Below are positions 1-13,055 of a DNA stretch of 64,000 bases, piece after piece. The DNA is taken from the NCBI GenBank assembly GCA_037176705.1, contig CM073889.1:100271890-100335889 (forward strand), written 5' to 3'. The position numbers and the translations under genes are program-made. The first letter of the stretch is position 1. Each line of letters opens with the position of its first letter. The notes beneath the pieces are model-generated. The model made no database searches. It saw only the letters and a list, made by a program, of their open reading frames with translations, and was not told where the DNA came from. The DNA comes from Molossus alvarezi (lineage: Eukaryota > Chordata > Mammalia > Chiroptera > Molossidae).

Positions 1-11
1 TGTTTCAGGTC

Positions 12-190
12 AGTGCTTCTCAGACTTTCATGTGCTTATGACTCACTGGGGATCTTGTCCAAATACAGATGCAGATTCTGACTGAGTAGGTCCCAGACGG
101 GGCCTAAGATTCTGCATTTCTGACAAACTCCCAGGTGGTACCTATGCCACTGGTCTGGGACCACCCTTTGATTAGCAAAGTGGTAGAGCA
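12..190 (-). mobile_element. MER5-type hAT-Charlie fragment
   Basis: CAGTGCTTCTCAGACTTTCA, GAGTAGGTCCCAGACGGGGC and TTCTGCATTTCTGACAAACT match the non-autonomous MER5 DNA transposon in its reverse sense. Confidence 0.65.
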
Positions 191-1477
191 GATGAAATCC
201 TGGGGTGGGTCGGGGGCAGACAGGGACAAGGCCGGCCAGTTGTCCAAACCAGAAGGAGTAGAATTTTGACAGTGAAGGCATGGTAGAGACCAGGAGACAA
301 GTGTGGGCTCAAGAGACACTGAAGAGACAAAGTAAGACAATGGTTTACAAAAAGATGTGACCTTACCCAACCAATAAAAATAATGTTTATTGAGATAACG
401 TGGCAACCTGGAAAGATGCTTAGGACATGGTAACAGAATAGCAGACCACCAATTGCATGCACACTCGTCTTCCACGCTGCCAAAGGCATGTTTGAGAAAA
501 CAGATAGAAGGCCTGCAGCCCAGGACAACAAAGACTGAGTTACGGTAATGTAACCACATGCATAATTATTTGTCATTGTCTAGATGTTCTTATAGAAGTT
601 TGATCAGTATTATAATTTAAAATGTATCTTCTATACATTCTGAGACACCGCTTCCTCAACTTGTCAATTATTCTGTGATACTGAGTTTGATACATTTCGA
701 GTACAAACTGACGTAGTTACGAGAGCTGAAAAATGGTGCATTAAACCTTCTCAGTGAAACCCAAAAATAAAGCAACCCAGATTCTGTTTTTCCTCTAAGC
801 CAAGGGTCCAGCGCTTTGGAAGTCTGGCGCTATCACCTGTCACTATAGCAACAAGGGGACCCTGGTAACCCCGAGCCTGTGGTTATTAAGAGTAGAAATA
901 GGAAGTCTGTGGGTAGATGTTCAGGAAGAAGCGGCCACGGGTCTGCACTGGCCGGGCCGGGAGCCCTCTCTGCCTCGCTTGCAGGAGATAGAAAGCAAAG
1001 ACCCGACTCCAGGAGCGGGTCCCCACAAGAGTGTGAGGAGTGCTTGTCATTTTCCTCTTTGTTTCCCATTTCAGGGCTGTGAGCTGCCTTTCAAACCAGT
1101 TCCTGGCGCGCCTGCAGGTGGGCTGCTCTAGAACAGGTGTCCAACCTTCCATCTAGGGGTGGATGCCAGTGGTTCGCTTACATATCGGGCATGTTCACCC
1201 CTCTCCAACTCCCTGCCCCTACACTGCCCTGTGCACCTCTGGTCAGTTCTCCTGACTCACCAGCACCACCCACCCATTCACTGGTCCATCCTGTTCTGTA
1301 CAGTGTCTCTTCAAAGTGTCCTCAGGCTGACATTTCAGGCCCCCACTCTCTCACCTTGGCCTTGGCTCTGACCTGTGGGAAGCCGGAGGGGGTCCCAGCC
1401 ACAGTCTAGCTGTTCCTGCCGGAGGAAGAGTATCTGAACCCAGGCCTGCTCCCCAGCCCCGAATCTGTTTTGCACTC
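191..1477. other. No gene seen (unique sequence)
   Basis: Open frames up to 151 codons lack any recognisable domain and overlap on both strands, as expected by chance. No repeat is recognised here. Confidence 0.5.
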
Positions 1478-1600
1478 TAGTGAATCAAGTTCAAGGCCCC
1501 ATTCTGCCACCACCTGCCACCATGGGCAAATCACTTCACATCTCTGAACCTAAACTGCATCATCTATAAAAATTTTTCAGTGGGTTTATGGAATCTCATG
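1478..1600 (+). repeat. MIR SINE fragment
   Basis: CCATGGGCAAATCACTTCAC then TCTCTGAACCTAAACTGCAT follows the MIR core ('GGGCAAGTTACTTAACCTCTCTG...'). Confidence 0.55.
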
Positions 1601-3604
1601 CTCTCTCAGTCTTAATACTCTACGATGCCATCAGGAATAAGCCTTTAGCCATACAGATGAGGTATTTCACAAACTAAGGTTTTCTAGACAACTAAAATTG
1701 CCCTTCAAGAAAAAAAAAAAGTGTTTTGTTTCAATCCTACTGCACAATGCATTTTTAAAAATGTTTATATACTTCTCTTCCTCTTGGGGCAAAGAATATA
1801 AAACCTAAAATTTGTTTGTGTACATCTCTCCCCAGCTTTGTTCCACCAAAAAAAAAAAAAAAAAACCAACAACACCAGTTTAAAAAAAACAGCTTTGTTC
1901 CTTGCAGTGGCTGAGGTGCTAGACACAATGTAACCTTGTCTTGACGGCCCACTGATATCCCTCCCAGGCGCTCTGCTGGGTCGGGTGCTCTGTCGCTGCC
2001 TCTCTGCTTTCTCTCCTCTTCTGTCTGCCCCTTCCCACAGGGAGGTGCCCAGAGGTCATCTGCTTGTTCGGTAGGCCTGCGCACAGAAGCTTCCCCTGCT
2101 TCGAAAGTGCCACTTGGAATCCTCCTAGGCCAGGCGACCAAGGGACTCTGAGCAAGGGTCTGGGGAAGGGGCGTCCTTAGCAATAAGGAGCGTGGGTTAA
2201 GCCATGAGCAGAGGTACGTCTCCCACCCTCTGACAGCTGTGTTCCGTGTAAGAGAGGTGGGAGCAGGCTGACCTCCCGATAAGCGAAGTCTCCGTCTGGT
2301 GCCCTCCCCTGCACTGGCATTTATTTCTGCTTCGCTGGCTGGTTTTCCCAGAGTGGGGCTTAGAGACCATCCAAGTGGCTGACGCTACCTCAAGGGCCAG
2401 ACTAGAGGTAAGCCCAGATTTAGACTTTAACCCCAACTCTGAACAACCCTAGTGTCAGAAAGTAATGTTCTGCAAACTGACCCCCAAGTTTCCATATGCA
2501 CTTGCCTGGCTTCTTCCCCTAAGAGAAGCTGCAATTCCAAACTGGGCTTTCTCTTCCCTGCTTTCCCTAGGAAGCCACCAGAGGCACCAGGCCTGATGCA
2601 GGCGCATCCCTGAACCAGAAACACCTGGCAGAGCAATCTGCACCCCCACTCTCCCCTCCCCACAAGGCAGCTTGAAGCCTCGACCCCTCTACCTTTGCCC
2701 CTCCGTCCCAGGTTGGAGCCAGCTTCCACCAACAAGCTCTTCTGTCCCCTTTGCACACCAAGCTTCTGGTGGCCTCTCTCCTACCCGACTCAGTCAACTC
2801 TGCTCAATCGCCAACCCTCCAGGTCCCCGGAAATACGTGAACTTCCTGTTCCGTGCGTGATGGAGCCCACCACACTGTGGATTCTCTGCAGGATGCCAGC
2901 AGAGGGCCCCGAGGTTGTGGTCAGAAAAGAGAATTTCAGCATTTCCAAGCTGGGAGGGGAGCAGTTCTGAAAGGAGGTCTTTATGACAAGGCTGGGCTGC
3001 CAACTCCTGGAGGGGGAAGCTTCCAGGGATGAAACAGGAAAGGCACTTTGAAACCAAGGTGGGAGATGGTTTGCAAAATGCTGAGGTCAGCAAGAAAGGC
3101 GGCAGGAAATGGGGGCTGAGAAGGCCTGGGAGACATGTGTGGGAGGCTGCTGAAGAAAGGAGGTGAGTGATGGATAAGCAGGCGGGGAAGGCAGCCGAGG
3201 CGGCCGGAAGGGCATATGAGGGTGATGGCGGGTTTACCAGTCCTGCTTGACAAAAGAGCTGGACCCGAGAGTCCACCCAGGGGGCTTTCAGGAGGGGCCT
3301 CTGCAAATACACACCCCTGCTGGGTCTAGCAGCAGAGAAATGAGCCGAGACAGTAAAACGGCATGGGCCTTGCAAAATAATAACCACCACCAAGAGCCGG
3401 GTGTTTCCCAGGGATAAGTCAAGTCCATCCTCACAGCCGCCCCAGCCCCAAATGGGCACCTCGTTCTGCTTTGCCATCTGCTTAGCCAGGAGCAGGATTT
3501 ATGCTGTCAGAGCTGAAGCTGCCACCAGGGTCAGACCAGAATGCAGGCTCGGGTTTAGAATTCAACCCCAACTCTACATGTCCCTGGAGTCACCCCAGGT
3601 CTCA
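1601..3604. other. No gene seen (unique sequence with A run)
   Basis: There is an A run at 1847-1865. A 227-codon minus frame (2794-3477) shows no known domain and low-complexity Pro/Ser/Leu content; I treat it as chance. Confidence 0.5.
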
Positions 3605-3725
3605 GTCCAGCTCCCACTTTTATAGATGAGTAAACTGAGGCTTAGGAAGGGCAGGCACCCAAGGTCACCCAGCTCATAAATGAGGAGTCTGGATTCAAAG
3701 CCTTGGCTACCTGACCCCTCAGAAT
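3605..3725 (-). repeat. MIR SINE fragment
   Basis: TTTATAGATGAGTAAACTGA, CCAAGGTCACCCAGCTCATA and GGATTCAAAGCC are the reverse complement of the MIR core. Confidence 0.75.
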
Positions 3726-5003
3726 GCCCCTTGGCCACCGCACTTCTCTGCAGACCTAGGGCAAGGACAGTGGCTGCCGGCTGCTTTGTCCTAGAGGACG
3801 CTGCGGCGTCCCTGCATGAAAACACTTGCTCCAAGTCTCCTGCAGAGGCAGAGGTGACGCCAGCAGATTACTCCCACAGGTAGGGCCAGTTTCCAAGAGT
3901 TACACAGCACGTACACATGTCACCTGGCTGTGCACACTGCCACCTCTGCTCGACACACACAGTACCTTTGGCAGAGAGAGGAAGCCTTGGGAGATGGGTC
4001 AGAGGACACTGGAAGCTGGGGGTGGGGCGGGCAGACGAGAAGGAAGCAGGAAGCTGGGGCTGCCTGGGTGTGGTGTTGGCTGATGGGCAGGCGGATGGCA
4101 GGACTTGAGAAGCACCTATTAGCAGCTTGGTGGCTCCTTCTAATCAAAGAGTCGCAGCATCCAGGCAATGCATGACAGAGGAGGGAGGACTAAAGGAGGA
4201 AATCAGTTTTCCCTTCATTTCCTATATAAAATGGCTATGGAGAAAGGAAATGGCAGAGAACAATGATACATTTCTCTTTATCACAGGGCTCAAAGACAGA
4301 GTCTCCATCTTTTTGTTTCTTGCATCCTTTCTAGTGCCCACCTGGCACCGCCCAGAGCAAACTACAGGAGCTGCATACTCCCCCTCAGCAGGTTGTAGTG
4401 AGGCTCTGTTATATGTTAGGTCCTGTCGAGATGACGGGGGGACAACAAGGTAATACCACAGACCCCCACGTGAGGAGAGGAGGTGGGACACACACACCCC
4501 CAAAGCAGAAGCCCGGAGCCACCACCCTGAGTGATGCTGAAATGAACAGTGCCCACTCTCAGTGCTTTAGGAGAAAAACTTAGAGCAGAACCAAGCTTCT
4601 CGGCAGGTGGTGGGTTCTCTAGCCCAGAAGGGATTCAAGGCTGACTGGCCACAAGCAGGGTAATGAGGCAAAGCCCAGTCCACGGGGGCCCAAGATGGCA
4701 AAGGACCTGGGAAAGCCATGCCCAGCAGGCCATGGGTGAGAGGTAGGGGAACAGAGTGCACGAATCCTGGGGACTGTGTGTGTGTGCGCGTGTGTGTGTG
4801 TGTGGTCTCTACACACAGCACAGTGCCTGGCCATACTGGGCTTTCCAAAAGTCCTTCAAGAAACCAGCTGGGTTCCATAGCATTTAGTCTGCCCCACACA
4901 GCTCTGCAGTGACACTCAGGGTCTGTTTCCTCTGTGCCTGTGCAGTGAGTTCCCCTCTGTCTGAACTGTGAGCTTCTTCCAAAAATGGTTTTCTTTATTT
5001 ATT
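3726..5003. other. No gene seen; short (TG)n at 4775-4804
   Basis: Unique sequence. A TG repeat with an internal CG step lies at 4775-4804. No coding signal. Confidence 0.5.
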
Positions 5004-5472
5004 GTTTCGCATATTCATTTTCTACGACGGCTGTAACAAATCACCACAAATGGGGTGTTTTAAACAACACAACACCAGCTTCCTATCTTAGGGTTCTGTA
5101 GGTCATGAGTCCCACACAGGTGCCGGCCGGGCCGTGCTCCTTCCCGGAGACTGTCAGAGAGAATCCGTCCCTCCCCTTTTCAAGCCTCGTGGCTGCCTAC
5201 ATTCTTGGCTTTCTCCATCTTCGAAGCCAACGACACGGCATCTCTCTGACTGTTCCCCCACAGTTCTGCCTCCCTGTCCAGCCTCAGCCAGGAAAGTTTC
5301 TCTGCTTTTGAAGATCATGTGATTCCACTGGGCCCACCCGGCTAATCCAGGCGCCTCTCCCCATCTCAAGGCCTATAACCCTAATCATATCTGCAAAGCC
5401 CCTTGTGCCAGACATATTTACAGGGGATCAGGGCATGGGCATCTTTGGGGGGATATTATTCTGGCTACCACA
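5004..5472 (+). mobile_element. MLT1-type solo LTR (ERVL-MaLR)
   Basis: GGCTGTAACAAATCACCACA near the start, GGTCATGAGTCCCACACAGG, GATTCCACTGGGCCCACCCG, CCTAATCATATCTGCAAAGC, and the end TATTATTCTGGCTACCACA match the MLT1 family in the forward sense. There is no internal retroviral coding sequence. Confidence 0.7.
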
Positions 5473-5975
5473 AATAGGAAATATATTCACATTGTTCGAA
5501 ATTCAAATGGCATAAAAGGCTATAGAATGAAGACTTTCCCTCCCATCCCTGTCATCTGTCCCTGTCACCCACCACCCAATTCCCCTTCCTGTTAATATCT
5601 TCTTGTGTTTCTATCCCACAAGACTTTATACCTATATAAATAAAGAGCAATATGTATTCTTTTTACGTTTTTTTTACACAAGTGGTACCATACCATAACA
5701 CTGTTATGCACTTGCTTTTATCACAATACCTTTGAGATCATCCCAGATCAGTATTATAAAAGCATCCTTGGTCTTTTTCATGACTGCATACTATTCCACT
5801 GTACAGCTGCAGTATATTTGATTAGTCCAGTCTCCTGCTGTTGTTGTTTCTAATCTTTTTCTCTAACAAACATCACTACAATGTACAACCTTATCCATAT
5901 GTCCTTTCCTATATGTGCCTGAATCTGTAGGACACATTCTTCACAGTAGAACTCCTGGGTCAAAGGATTTGTGTT
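5473..5975. mobile_element. Old L1M-like fragment
   Basis: Contains GCATACTATTCCACTGTACA, AACAAACATCACTACAATGT and GAACTCCTGGGTCAAAGGAT, typical of an old LINE 3' region found across placental mammals. Strand and subfamily are not certain. Confidence 0.5.
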
Positions 5976-6849
5976 TACACACACACACCCGCTCCTCCAA
6001 CCCTGGACAGGAGTGATATTTAAGCTCATCTCGGCAGGGAAGCCATGACTCACATTTCCTCCGTGTCCCCCCTGGTACTCATTCCAGGGACAGACTCAGG
6101 AAGCCCTTGGGAGTCACCACGGCTCACAATTCCCTGGACTCTTGCTGGTGATGGGGGCAGGGACTGGAAAGGAGGATGAAGCCAGCAGCCAGCAAAGGAG
6201 GGGCCCAAGTTCAAAGGCTTTAAAAGAACAGTGGCTTTGTGCATCTCAACCAGCCAAACTGCTCCTTCCGCACGCATGGACATCCCGCCGGGTTGGGAGC
6301 CAGCAGGTCTCCCCAGCGGGGAGAGCGCATTACCACGGACTGGAGGAGGGCCTCTCAGCACTGACGTGCTCCACGAGGAGATTACAAGTGATTTTGGGTT
6401 TCCAAAGTCCCAGCTGTACGCTTGTTAAGAAAGAACCGTTTTCTTGCCCTTAATCCATTCCTGGCGGAGATGTTGCTTCAAACTGAATGAACCTTTTATG
6501 TGCTGAAGTCAATTGCGATCTGAAAGATATGTTAAATCACTTCTTCTGGAAGACATGAAACCTTGATCAGAGTGATTGATTAAGATTTCCCAGAAGCAGT
6601 TGTGGGGTCTGAGGATCCCAAAAAGTACCCATTCCCCCCACCAGCCTGGCCTGGCCCCACCTGGGCAACAGGGCAAACTTGGACTGGACACAAGGCCCAG
6701 ATCCTAGCCGCTGGGAGATTTCTTTCTGGTAGAGCATGGAGGCTGGGAGGAGAGACCAGAATGCTGGGGCCCTGAGGGTCAGCCTGAAGGTCCTGGCAGG
6801 CCAGAAAGGAAGGGATTGGAGGTACCATGCCCCGCCCAGCCCCCTTTCT
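5976..6849. other. No gene seen
   Basis: Unique sequence. Open frames of about 100 codons have no domain. Confidence 0.5.
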
Positions 6850-7085
6850 CACTCTATTTGACCTTCTAGGTTCAGCTCAAGGGCCCCCTCTTCCAGGAGG
6901 CCACAGGCCAGCATTTGGTGAGCGCCTCTACCACAAGTTCCTAGAGCAGCTTTGACCCTGAAATAGAACCCTGTCCATCCACATGACTTGGTGTCCACTG
7001 GACTGTGAGCCCTCCGACGGCCGTACCTGGGCCATGCTTAATGCCCACTAAGTGCACAATAAATGCTTGATGAGGGAATGAAACT
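6850..7085 (+). mobile_element. L2 LINE 3' end
   Basis: GGTTCAGCTCAAGGGCCCCC, TGGACTGTGAGCCCTCC and GTGCACAATAAATGCTTGAT follow the L2 3' end. Confidence 0.65.
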
Positions 7086-7869
7086 GAGTCCCAGAAGCAG
7101 TCAGAATGGCTACCTGCCCTAACAGTGTCACCCACCAACCCATCCAAATGTCCACAGCCCTGCAGGCGCAGCCACTGTGTTAGGCCCTGGGGGCATCCAA
7201 GGGGTTCCAATGGGGCCTCTTGTCCTAAAATGCTGCCCGTGGCCCCAAAGGCCCACTTGTCTGAGCTACTCTTTTTAGTGGAAGCATCACCTCCAGGAAG
7301 TCCCTGTCCCCAAGAGGAGTCACACTGTTACTCAGTGGTGCTCTTCAGCTCCTCAGCCAGCTAGTAGTGGGGCACAGGAGTGAGGAGTTTCGATCCAGGC
7401 CCAGGATACTGCCAGGGGCGTGGGGCAGGCACTACAGTGCGTAGCCTGGGGGCACCAGGTGCCAGGGGATGAAAATGGGCCTCGGAGAGTGTCAAGGTAA
7501 GAGCTGGACTTGAGAGAACAGACGTGACCAAAGTTAAAGGCAGAAGTGATGTACCAGCAGGAGAGCAAGGCAATGTCAGGATCAGAGGTGAGCTGAAAAG
7601 TTGTTCCCTCTGTGTCCAGAGGACCAGGCCCAGGCTTACCTCACCCCTGGCTCTCAGGGGAGCCTCGGGCAAGCCATCAGCCTTAGACACCTGTGGATGA
7701 CAGTCATATCACCAAGTGTTATACATTAAGTAAGAAAAAAGATGAGAAAGTTCTCTGGAAGCCAGAGAGCAATATAGAAACTGTTATCAGAGTAAATTTT
7801 GTTTCTGCCTTGTCCATGCAGCCTGCACAGACCTTCCCATCCAGTACCTCCTGGTCCTCAATGCAGTAC
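7086..7869. other. No gene seen
   Basis: Unique sequence with chance frames only. Confidence 0.5.
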
Positions 7870-8035
7870 TGAGAGACAGGTAAGGACAGTCATACCCAAT
7901 TTACAGGTGTGAAAACTTGAGGTGCAGATTGCTCAAGCCCAGTATCACATAGATAACAAGGGGCTGAGCTGATAGCACTATCCAGGTCTTCTATCTCCAA
8001 ATAGACTGTTCTGTTTACCACACCAAGATGCACCC
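7870..8035 (-). repeat. MIR SINE fragment
   Basis: CCCAATTTACAGGTGTGAAA, then GCTCAAGCCCAGTATCACAT and a 'GGGGCTGAGCTG' stretch match reverse MIR. Confidence 0.6.
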
Positions 8036-10354
8036 AGCATTGCCTACAACCGCTGTCTCGGGCCGTGCAGAAACCCTCCTCCTCCTTCAATCCTGCCACT
8101 TTCCCCCAATTTGTAGATTGATGGATGAGCTTTCCCAGGCTCTTTGTAACAGGCAGTATTGGGAGCGGGGTGTGTGGGGTGGGAAGTAGGCAGGCAAAGC
8201 GTCTTTATCCAGCTGCAGGCTGGAAACAGCTTCTGACTCACCGTGGGGCTGTGAGACAGTCCCTGTCCCCCAATTTCCTCTAATTCCATGTATCGTTGAT
8301 GTTAAAACCACTTGATGACCCCAACCTAAGCGTTTTCAGGACAATGCACTGGGGGCATTTCTCAAAGGGCCTTGGCGCTTTGTGACAACACAGAGAGCAG
8401 GGCAGAACCGGCCTTGACTGAGCCACTCCCTGCATGGTTTCCCAGCTATCTCGTAATAGCATCAGGTCAGCATCAGGTCAGCATCAGGTCAGCGTCAGTG
8501 CAGACGAGGAGCAGAATCGGTGCATGACCTGCCCACAGCTGTCACACAGCCTGGAAGTGGTGGGACCCAAAGGGCCATGCCTACATTTTCTACCGCAGCA
8601 CAGGGCAGAGAGCCAAGACAGACGGTATCAGGCCTCTTATCCCCCCAACCCCCCGCCCCGAAAAGGCTTTATCTCCACTCTAAGCCACTTCTTGGGTTTT
8701 CCACATTTTCTTTCTTTCAGTGAATTATGTGGAACAAAAGACACTCAAGTGGGAGCAGAAATCAGCCTCCAGTTTCTCAGTACCATCAGTCAACGAAAGC
8801 ATCATCTCGGGGTGAGATGGCCATCCTTCCAGAAGACCCATGTAAACAGGTGTTTTCGCTGACATAACCAGTCTCAACATGAACCCAGTTAATGACTCTG
8901 CTCATCGGTTTCCTGTTGGAACTTCATGTGCACTGTATACACTGTTCCCACTTATAGACCATCTGACGTGGAAAACCTTGACTTTGAAACAGGAAAATAA
9001 GGAGGTGATTAATCACCTGGCAAAAGGACTCATCTGATATCTCCTTGTCAACACATCATCCCCAAATAAAATGAGAACAGAGTTTCTCTTCCTACTCAGT
9101 TTCCGCAGCATATGTATCTAATGGACCTGGGAACATGGCTTGAAAGACACGGCGATTTCCTGCTTCCTGAAGGCAAATCTAGCATGGGCTCCAGCCCTGC
9201 TGGGCAGGAGACGGGAAGCCGTATGGCAGGTCAGTCTGGATGCAGCAGTCCCCTCCCGCAATGTTCTGAAGAAAGGAAGGAAGATGGGGAGTCGGGGACC
9301 AAAGAAATGGAGCTGAGCTATTGTGAGCCGCCAAGCACACTGATGCCCTCCTGTGCCATTGGCATCCACCCCCTTGGCCTCACCCACCCCAAGAACAACC
9401 TTGTTGACCAGGTCTCCGGTTTTCCGTACACTCACTCTGTCTTTTGCTTCTTCTCTGACAGGTAGCTGTGGCACTCCACCTCTGCACGAACTAGTCATGC
9501 CCCCCTGCCTCCAGGTTCATCAGTTACCTGTCCTGGGTCCCCTGCCCACTTTCCTTGGAGAAGAAGATTGGCATACAGCCTCTTCTCTGGCGGCCTAGCA
9601 TACACAGCAGGCCAAGGTTAGTGACTTTTCTTCTTGGGCATCTCTGGCTCATAACACAATCCTCTTGGAGAAGGTAATATGTAGAACCCAAGGATATAAT
9701 CTCTAGCAGTGAAATTTCAAGGACTGTGGGGGAGAAATAGGGTGGTGAGAGGGAGAGGGAAGAACAGAGAAGTCTCATGAAGCCTTGAAATCATGTCACA
9801 CAAACAGGCCGTGAGCTACTACTGAAAATCTGTTTTTCCAAACTTGAGAGTCAATTTCCAGATGTCTGCTTTGGGGAGGCAAACTGCTCTTGATTTGTTC
9901 CCAGCTCACTGTGTAATCGAGTCAGAATGGGCCACATCTACAAAGCCTTCCCTCCTTCCTGCCCCTACTGGAACTCCGCTGGGCCTTGGCTTCTGCCCCA
10001 GGCCCCAGGTCTGCTCTGTGCGCCTGCACACGCCCAGCCCTGGCGGCCGGGTCACACAGCAGAGCCACTGCACTGCACAACTCCAGGGGGCACCACTCCG
10101 GAGTAGGCTGCGTGTGTGCAGTGCATGGCACAGCAACCCAGGTCTGCCCACCCTCACAGCCCCTCTGCCTCAGGAGCCCCTCCCCTGCCCTGCACACTCT
10201 CCCTCCCCAGCTTCCTGATGCTCCATACCTTCGGCTCATGTCAGGACTTTGACACCCCACCACCTCATGTTCTCTTGATCTGGGGGGGTGGGAGTAGGTC
10301 CCACTTAGAGGATAAGTGCCCTGGGGGCAGTGATGGGTCCAGAGTCTGTAGAAA
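8036..10354. other. No gene seen; 11-bp tandem repeat inside
   Basis: Unique sequence. Three AGCATCAGGTC units lie at 8458-8490. Frames up to 142 codons have no domain. Confidence 0.5.
8458..8490. repeat. 11-bp tandem repeat, three units
   Basis: Three head-to-tail AGCATCAGGTC units, followed by a degenerate partial unit (AGCGTCAG). Confidence 0.9.
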
Positions 10355-10500
10355 CCACTGGTTTTCAAAGTGTGGTCCTAGGACCAGGGGCAGCGCAGCA
10401 CCTGCTATGTTAGAGACACTAACCCTGGGCTCCTGCTCCAGGACCTAGCGAATGAGATGCTCTGGAGGTGGACCCAGCACCCTTTTTAGCAAGCAGAGGA
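10355..10500 (+). mobile_element. MER5-type hAT-Charlie fragment
   Basis: CTGGTTTTCAAAGTGTGGTC then CTAGGACCAGG is the forward 5' end of MER5. The remainder is diverged. Confidence 0.6.
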
Positions 10501-12699
10501 AATTGGAGAGCCCTCACGGTAGAGCACCCTCCAGGTGCCTTGCTGGGTTTGCTGAATTGATTAGCAGTGTTTTCCAATTAGAGAAGGAACTGGCCCAACT
10601 GAGGCTTCCCATTGCACGGGTCTGCTGTGAGGACCCAGCCCCCCTGCTGGTTCTAAGGAATCACAGAGTGAACCTCCTCGGGCAGCAGCAGAAGCATCAT
10701 CACGTCAAGGCTGAACATAAAGATCCAAGCAGCCAGGCTGCCTACAGCTCTCCTCCAAAGGGCACGCTTGTTCAACAGCCTTGCCCTGGTCCTGCTAACT
10801 CAGTGGGTAAATCATTCAGCAACCAATTAGCATTTAACAATGTCCCTGTCTCCCTTTCAGGGGACCTGCCCAGCTGCAGTAGGTGCTGTTCTGACAGAAC
10901 TGGGTCCTCCTCCAAACCCCCTACACCTTTCACAGCATGCTCAGGCTAAAACCCCAACATCCCAGCTCCTGGCATGCAACGGGTGGGGAGAGGAGGCCAG
11001 ACAAGAAATAAAGAGCCAGGTACCCAGCCCTGTTCCAGACTCACTGAACCACAATCTCTAGGAGGGACCTGGGGGTCCTGATGTCCAACAAGTCTCCCTG
11101 GTCATTCTCATCATCGGGCAATGAAAACACAATCAATGACCTTCCTTTATCTAACAGGCGGGGAAACTGAGGCCCCTGGGCAGTGACCTGGCATTCCCTG
11201 ACTAGCCCAGACCACAGAGCAATCTCTCCACCCTCTCAGCCCCCACAGCACGCACCGCCTGGGTCCCACCCACAGTTTCTAACACAGGGCACCCTACATG
11301 ACACTTCTAAACACTCTACCTGCTCAGCTCTGTTCCTCCCCACATGGATCTGCAAGGGCCTAGGGGCAAGGCCGGGCCTTCGTCACCAGTCCCCCAGCCC
11401 TGCCATGGTGCTGTGCTCGGCTCTAGGCACAGGGAGCCTCAATAATCCCCCCACCCCGGGGCCTACACTCTTCATTAGTTTATACGCTGAGATTAACCTG
11501 CCAGACTGTCACTTTGAAACACTGGAAGATCTGTCCCAGAGGGTGAGGAAGCCTATACTTTCTGAGGGAAGCTAACCACCACCTGCAGACACGTAAGGCA
11601 GACAAGGAGAGGAGGCCAGAGCCATGGGGTAGAAGCTGGGTGGAGGGTGGGGAGGATCAGAAGGACAAACTTGACCTTCTTGCTAGTTCTGCTCAGACCA
11701 ACCCCTGCAGAAACATAGCTTGGAAATGGGACACCAAGCTCACCCTTTCTCACCTCTGCCTCTCAAGAGCCCTGATGCTGACACACAAAAAAGGTGACAA
11801 TGAAACAGAGACAAAGAAAAGCTCCAAGCAGCCAACACACCTGCTCAGAACCTGGGTCGCAGGGTCCAGGAATCCTTCCAGGGTGCGCCGGGCAGTGAGG
11901 GGCACAGGGCCGGCCTGCCCCTGGCACAGAAGGTGACCTCGGAGATGAGGATCTTGCAGTGGCCCCAGGAAGTTCTCACAGGCTTCAAGCTTTGCCCCAC
12001 CCAACCCTGCTCGGGTGCTCCCCGCCTCCCGTATCAGTCAGGTGGGCCGGTAGTGACAAACACCGCAGAAATCTGTGGGCGAAGGCAACAGAAGTGTATT
12101 TCATGCTCATGGTCCACATCCACCGACGCGCCCACCCTTTCACTTTCATGTTTGCCTCACACACGTGGCACATAGCTGGCATTTCTGTTCCCCAGCACAA
12201 TCTCTGTGCAGTCAGGATAGGCTCGGGTAGGCTGCAGTAACAACAACCCTGCGGACGTGCCTGCTGCAGTAGCCACCAGGGTTTCAGGCCTATGCGTAGC
12301 CACCACCTCCAAGGTTGCTGACGTCCCGCTGATTAAATGCTCCCACCGGAAGTGAAACCCCACCTGCCACTCACAGCCTGCTGACCAGACTCGTCTCGTG
12401 GCCCTGCCTACTTCTAGGGCACAGGAAGGACAATCCTGCCAAGGGCCAGCAGACAGAGAGCTGATGAACACAGCACACACAGACACTCAGGCACAGCCAC
12501 CACAGCTGGTGCCGGACGTTCCTCCCTCAGAGCTCCGTCCCCCTCCCTCCCCTCCTACCTGTCATTTCCACTAGGGATGAGGCAGAGCCTTCGGCGCAGG
12601 ATTACAGAGGGAACCATGAAGATGGTTAAAACACGATTTTCAAAGGCAATGGCAGGGGAAACTATTACAATGTGTAACAGTGCAGTCTTACGACACATA
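10501..12699. other. No gene seen; MIR trace near 11140-11220
   Basis: Unique sequence apart from a reverse MIR trace (GGCGGGGAAACTGAGGCCCC). A 165-codon frame at 10452-10949 has no recognisable domain. Confidence 0.45.
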
Positions 12700-13055
12700 A
12701 CATTTGATGTGGGCTGGAGCTGCACGGGTCCGCATACATGCAATTTTTTTAAATACATATACTGGAAAAATTTTTGGAGATTTGAAACGATTTGAAAAAA
12801 CTTACGGATGAACCATACCATTTTCTCATTAATATTTTCTTTTCTCTTGCTTTCTTTATCACAGGAATACAGTATATAACACACATCACATACAAGTATG
12901 TGATACTAGACTGTTTATATTATCAGTAAGGCTTCCAGTCAAGAGCAGGCTAGTAATAGTCAAGTTTGTGGGGAGTCAAAAGTTACACTCAAACTTTCTA
13001 TTGCACGGGAGGTCAGTGCCCCTAACCCTGGCTGTTCAAGGGTCAACTGCATAAC
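12700..13055 (+). mobile_element. Tigger-type (TcMar) DNA transposon, non-autonomous
   Basis: GGAGCTGCACGGGTCCGCAT near the left end, AAGGCTTCCAGTCAAGAGCA, GGGGAGTCAAAAGTTACACT and right end GTTCAAGGGTCAACTGCA match a mammalian Tigger family member without transposase. The left limit is approximate. Confidence 0.65.

Noticed and set aside
839..852. RFX X-box-like palindrome GTCACTATAGCAAC
   Set aside because: A single imperfect match in unique sequence with no promoter context; expected by chance in 64 kb.
2794..3477. 227-codon minus-strand frame
   Set aside because: Pro/Ser/Leu-rich with no domain, no repeat-independent support, and overlapping frames on the other strand. Its length is within reach of chance in GC-rich sequence.
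10452..10949. 165-codon plus frame
   Set aside because: It starts in a MER5 fragment and has no domain; treated as chance.
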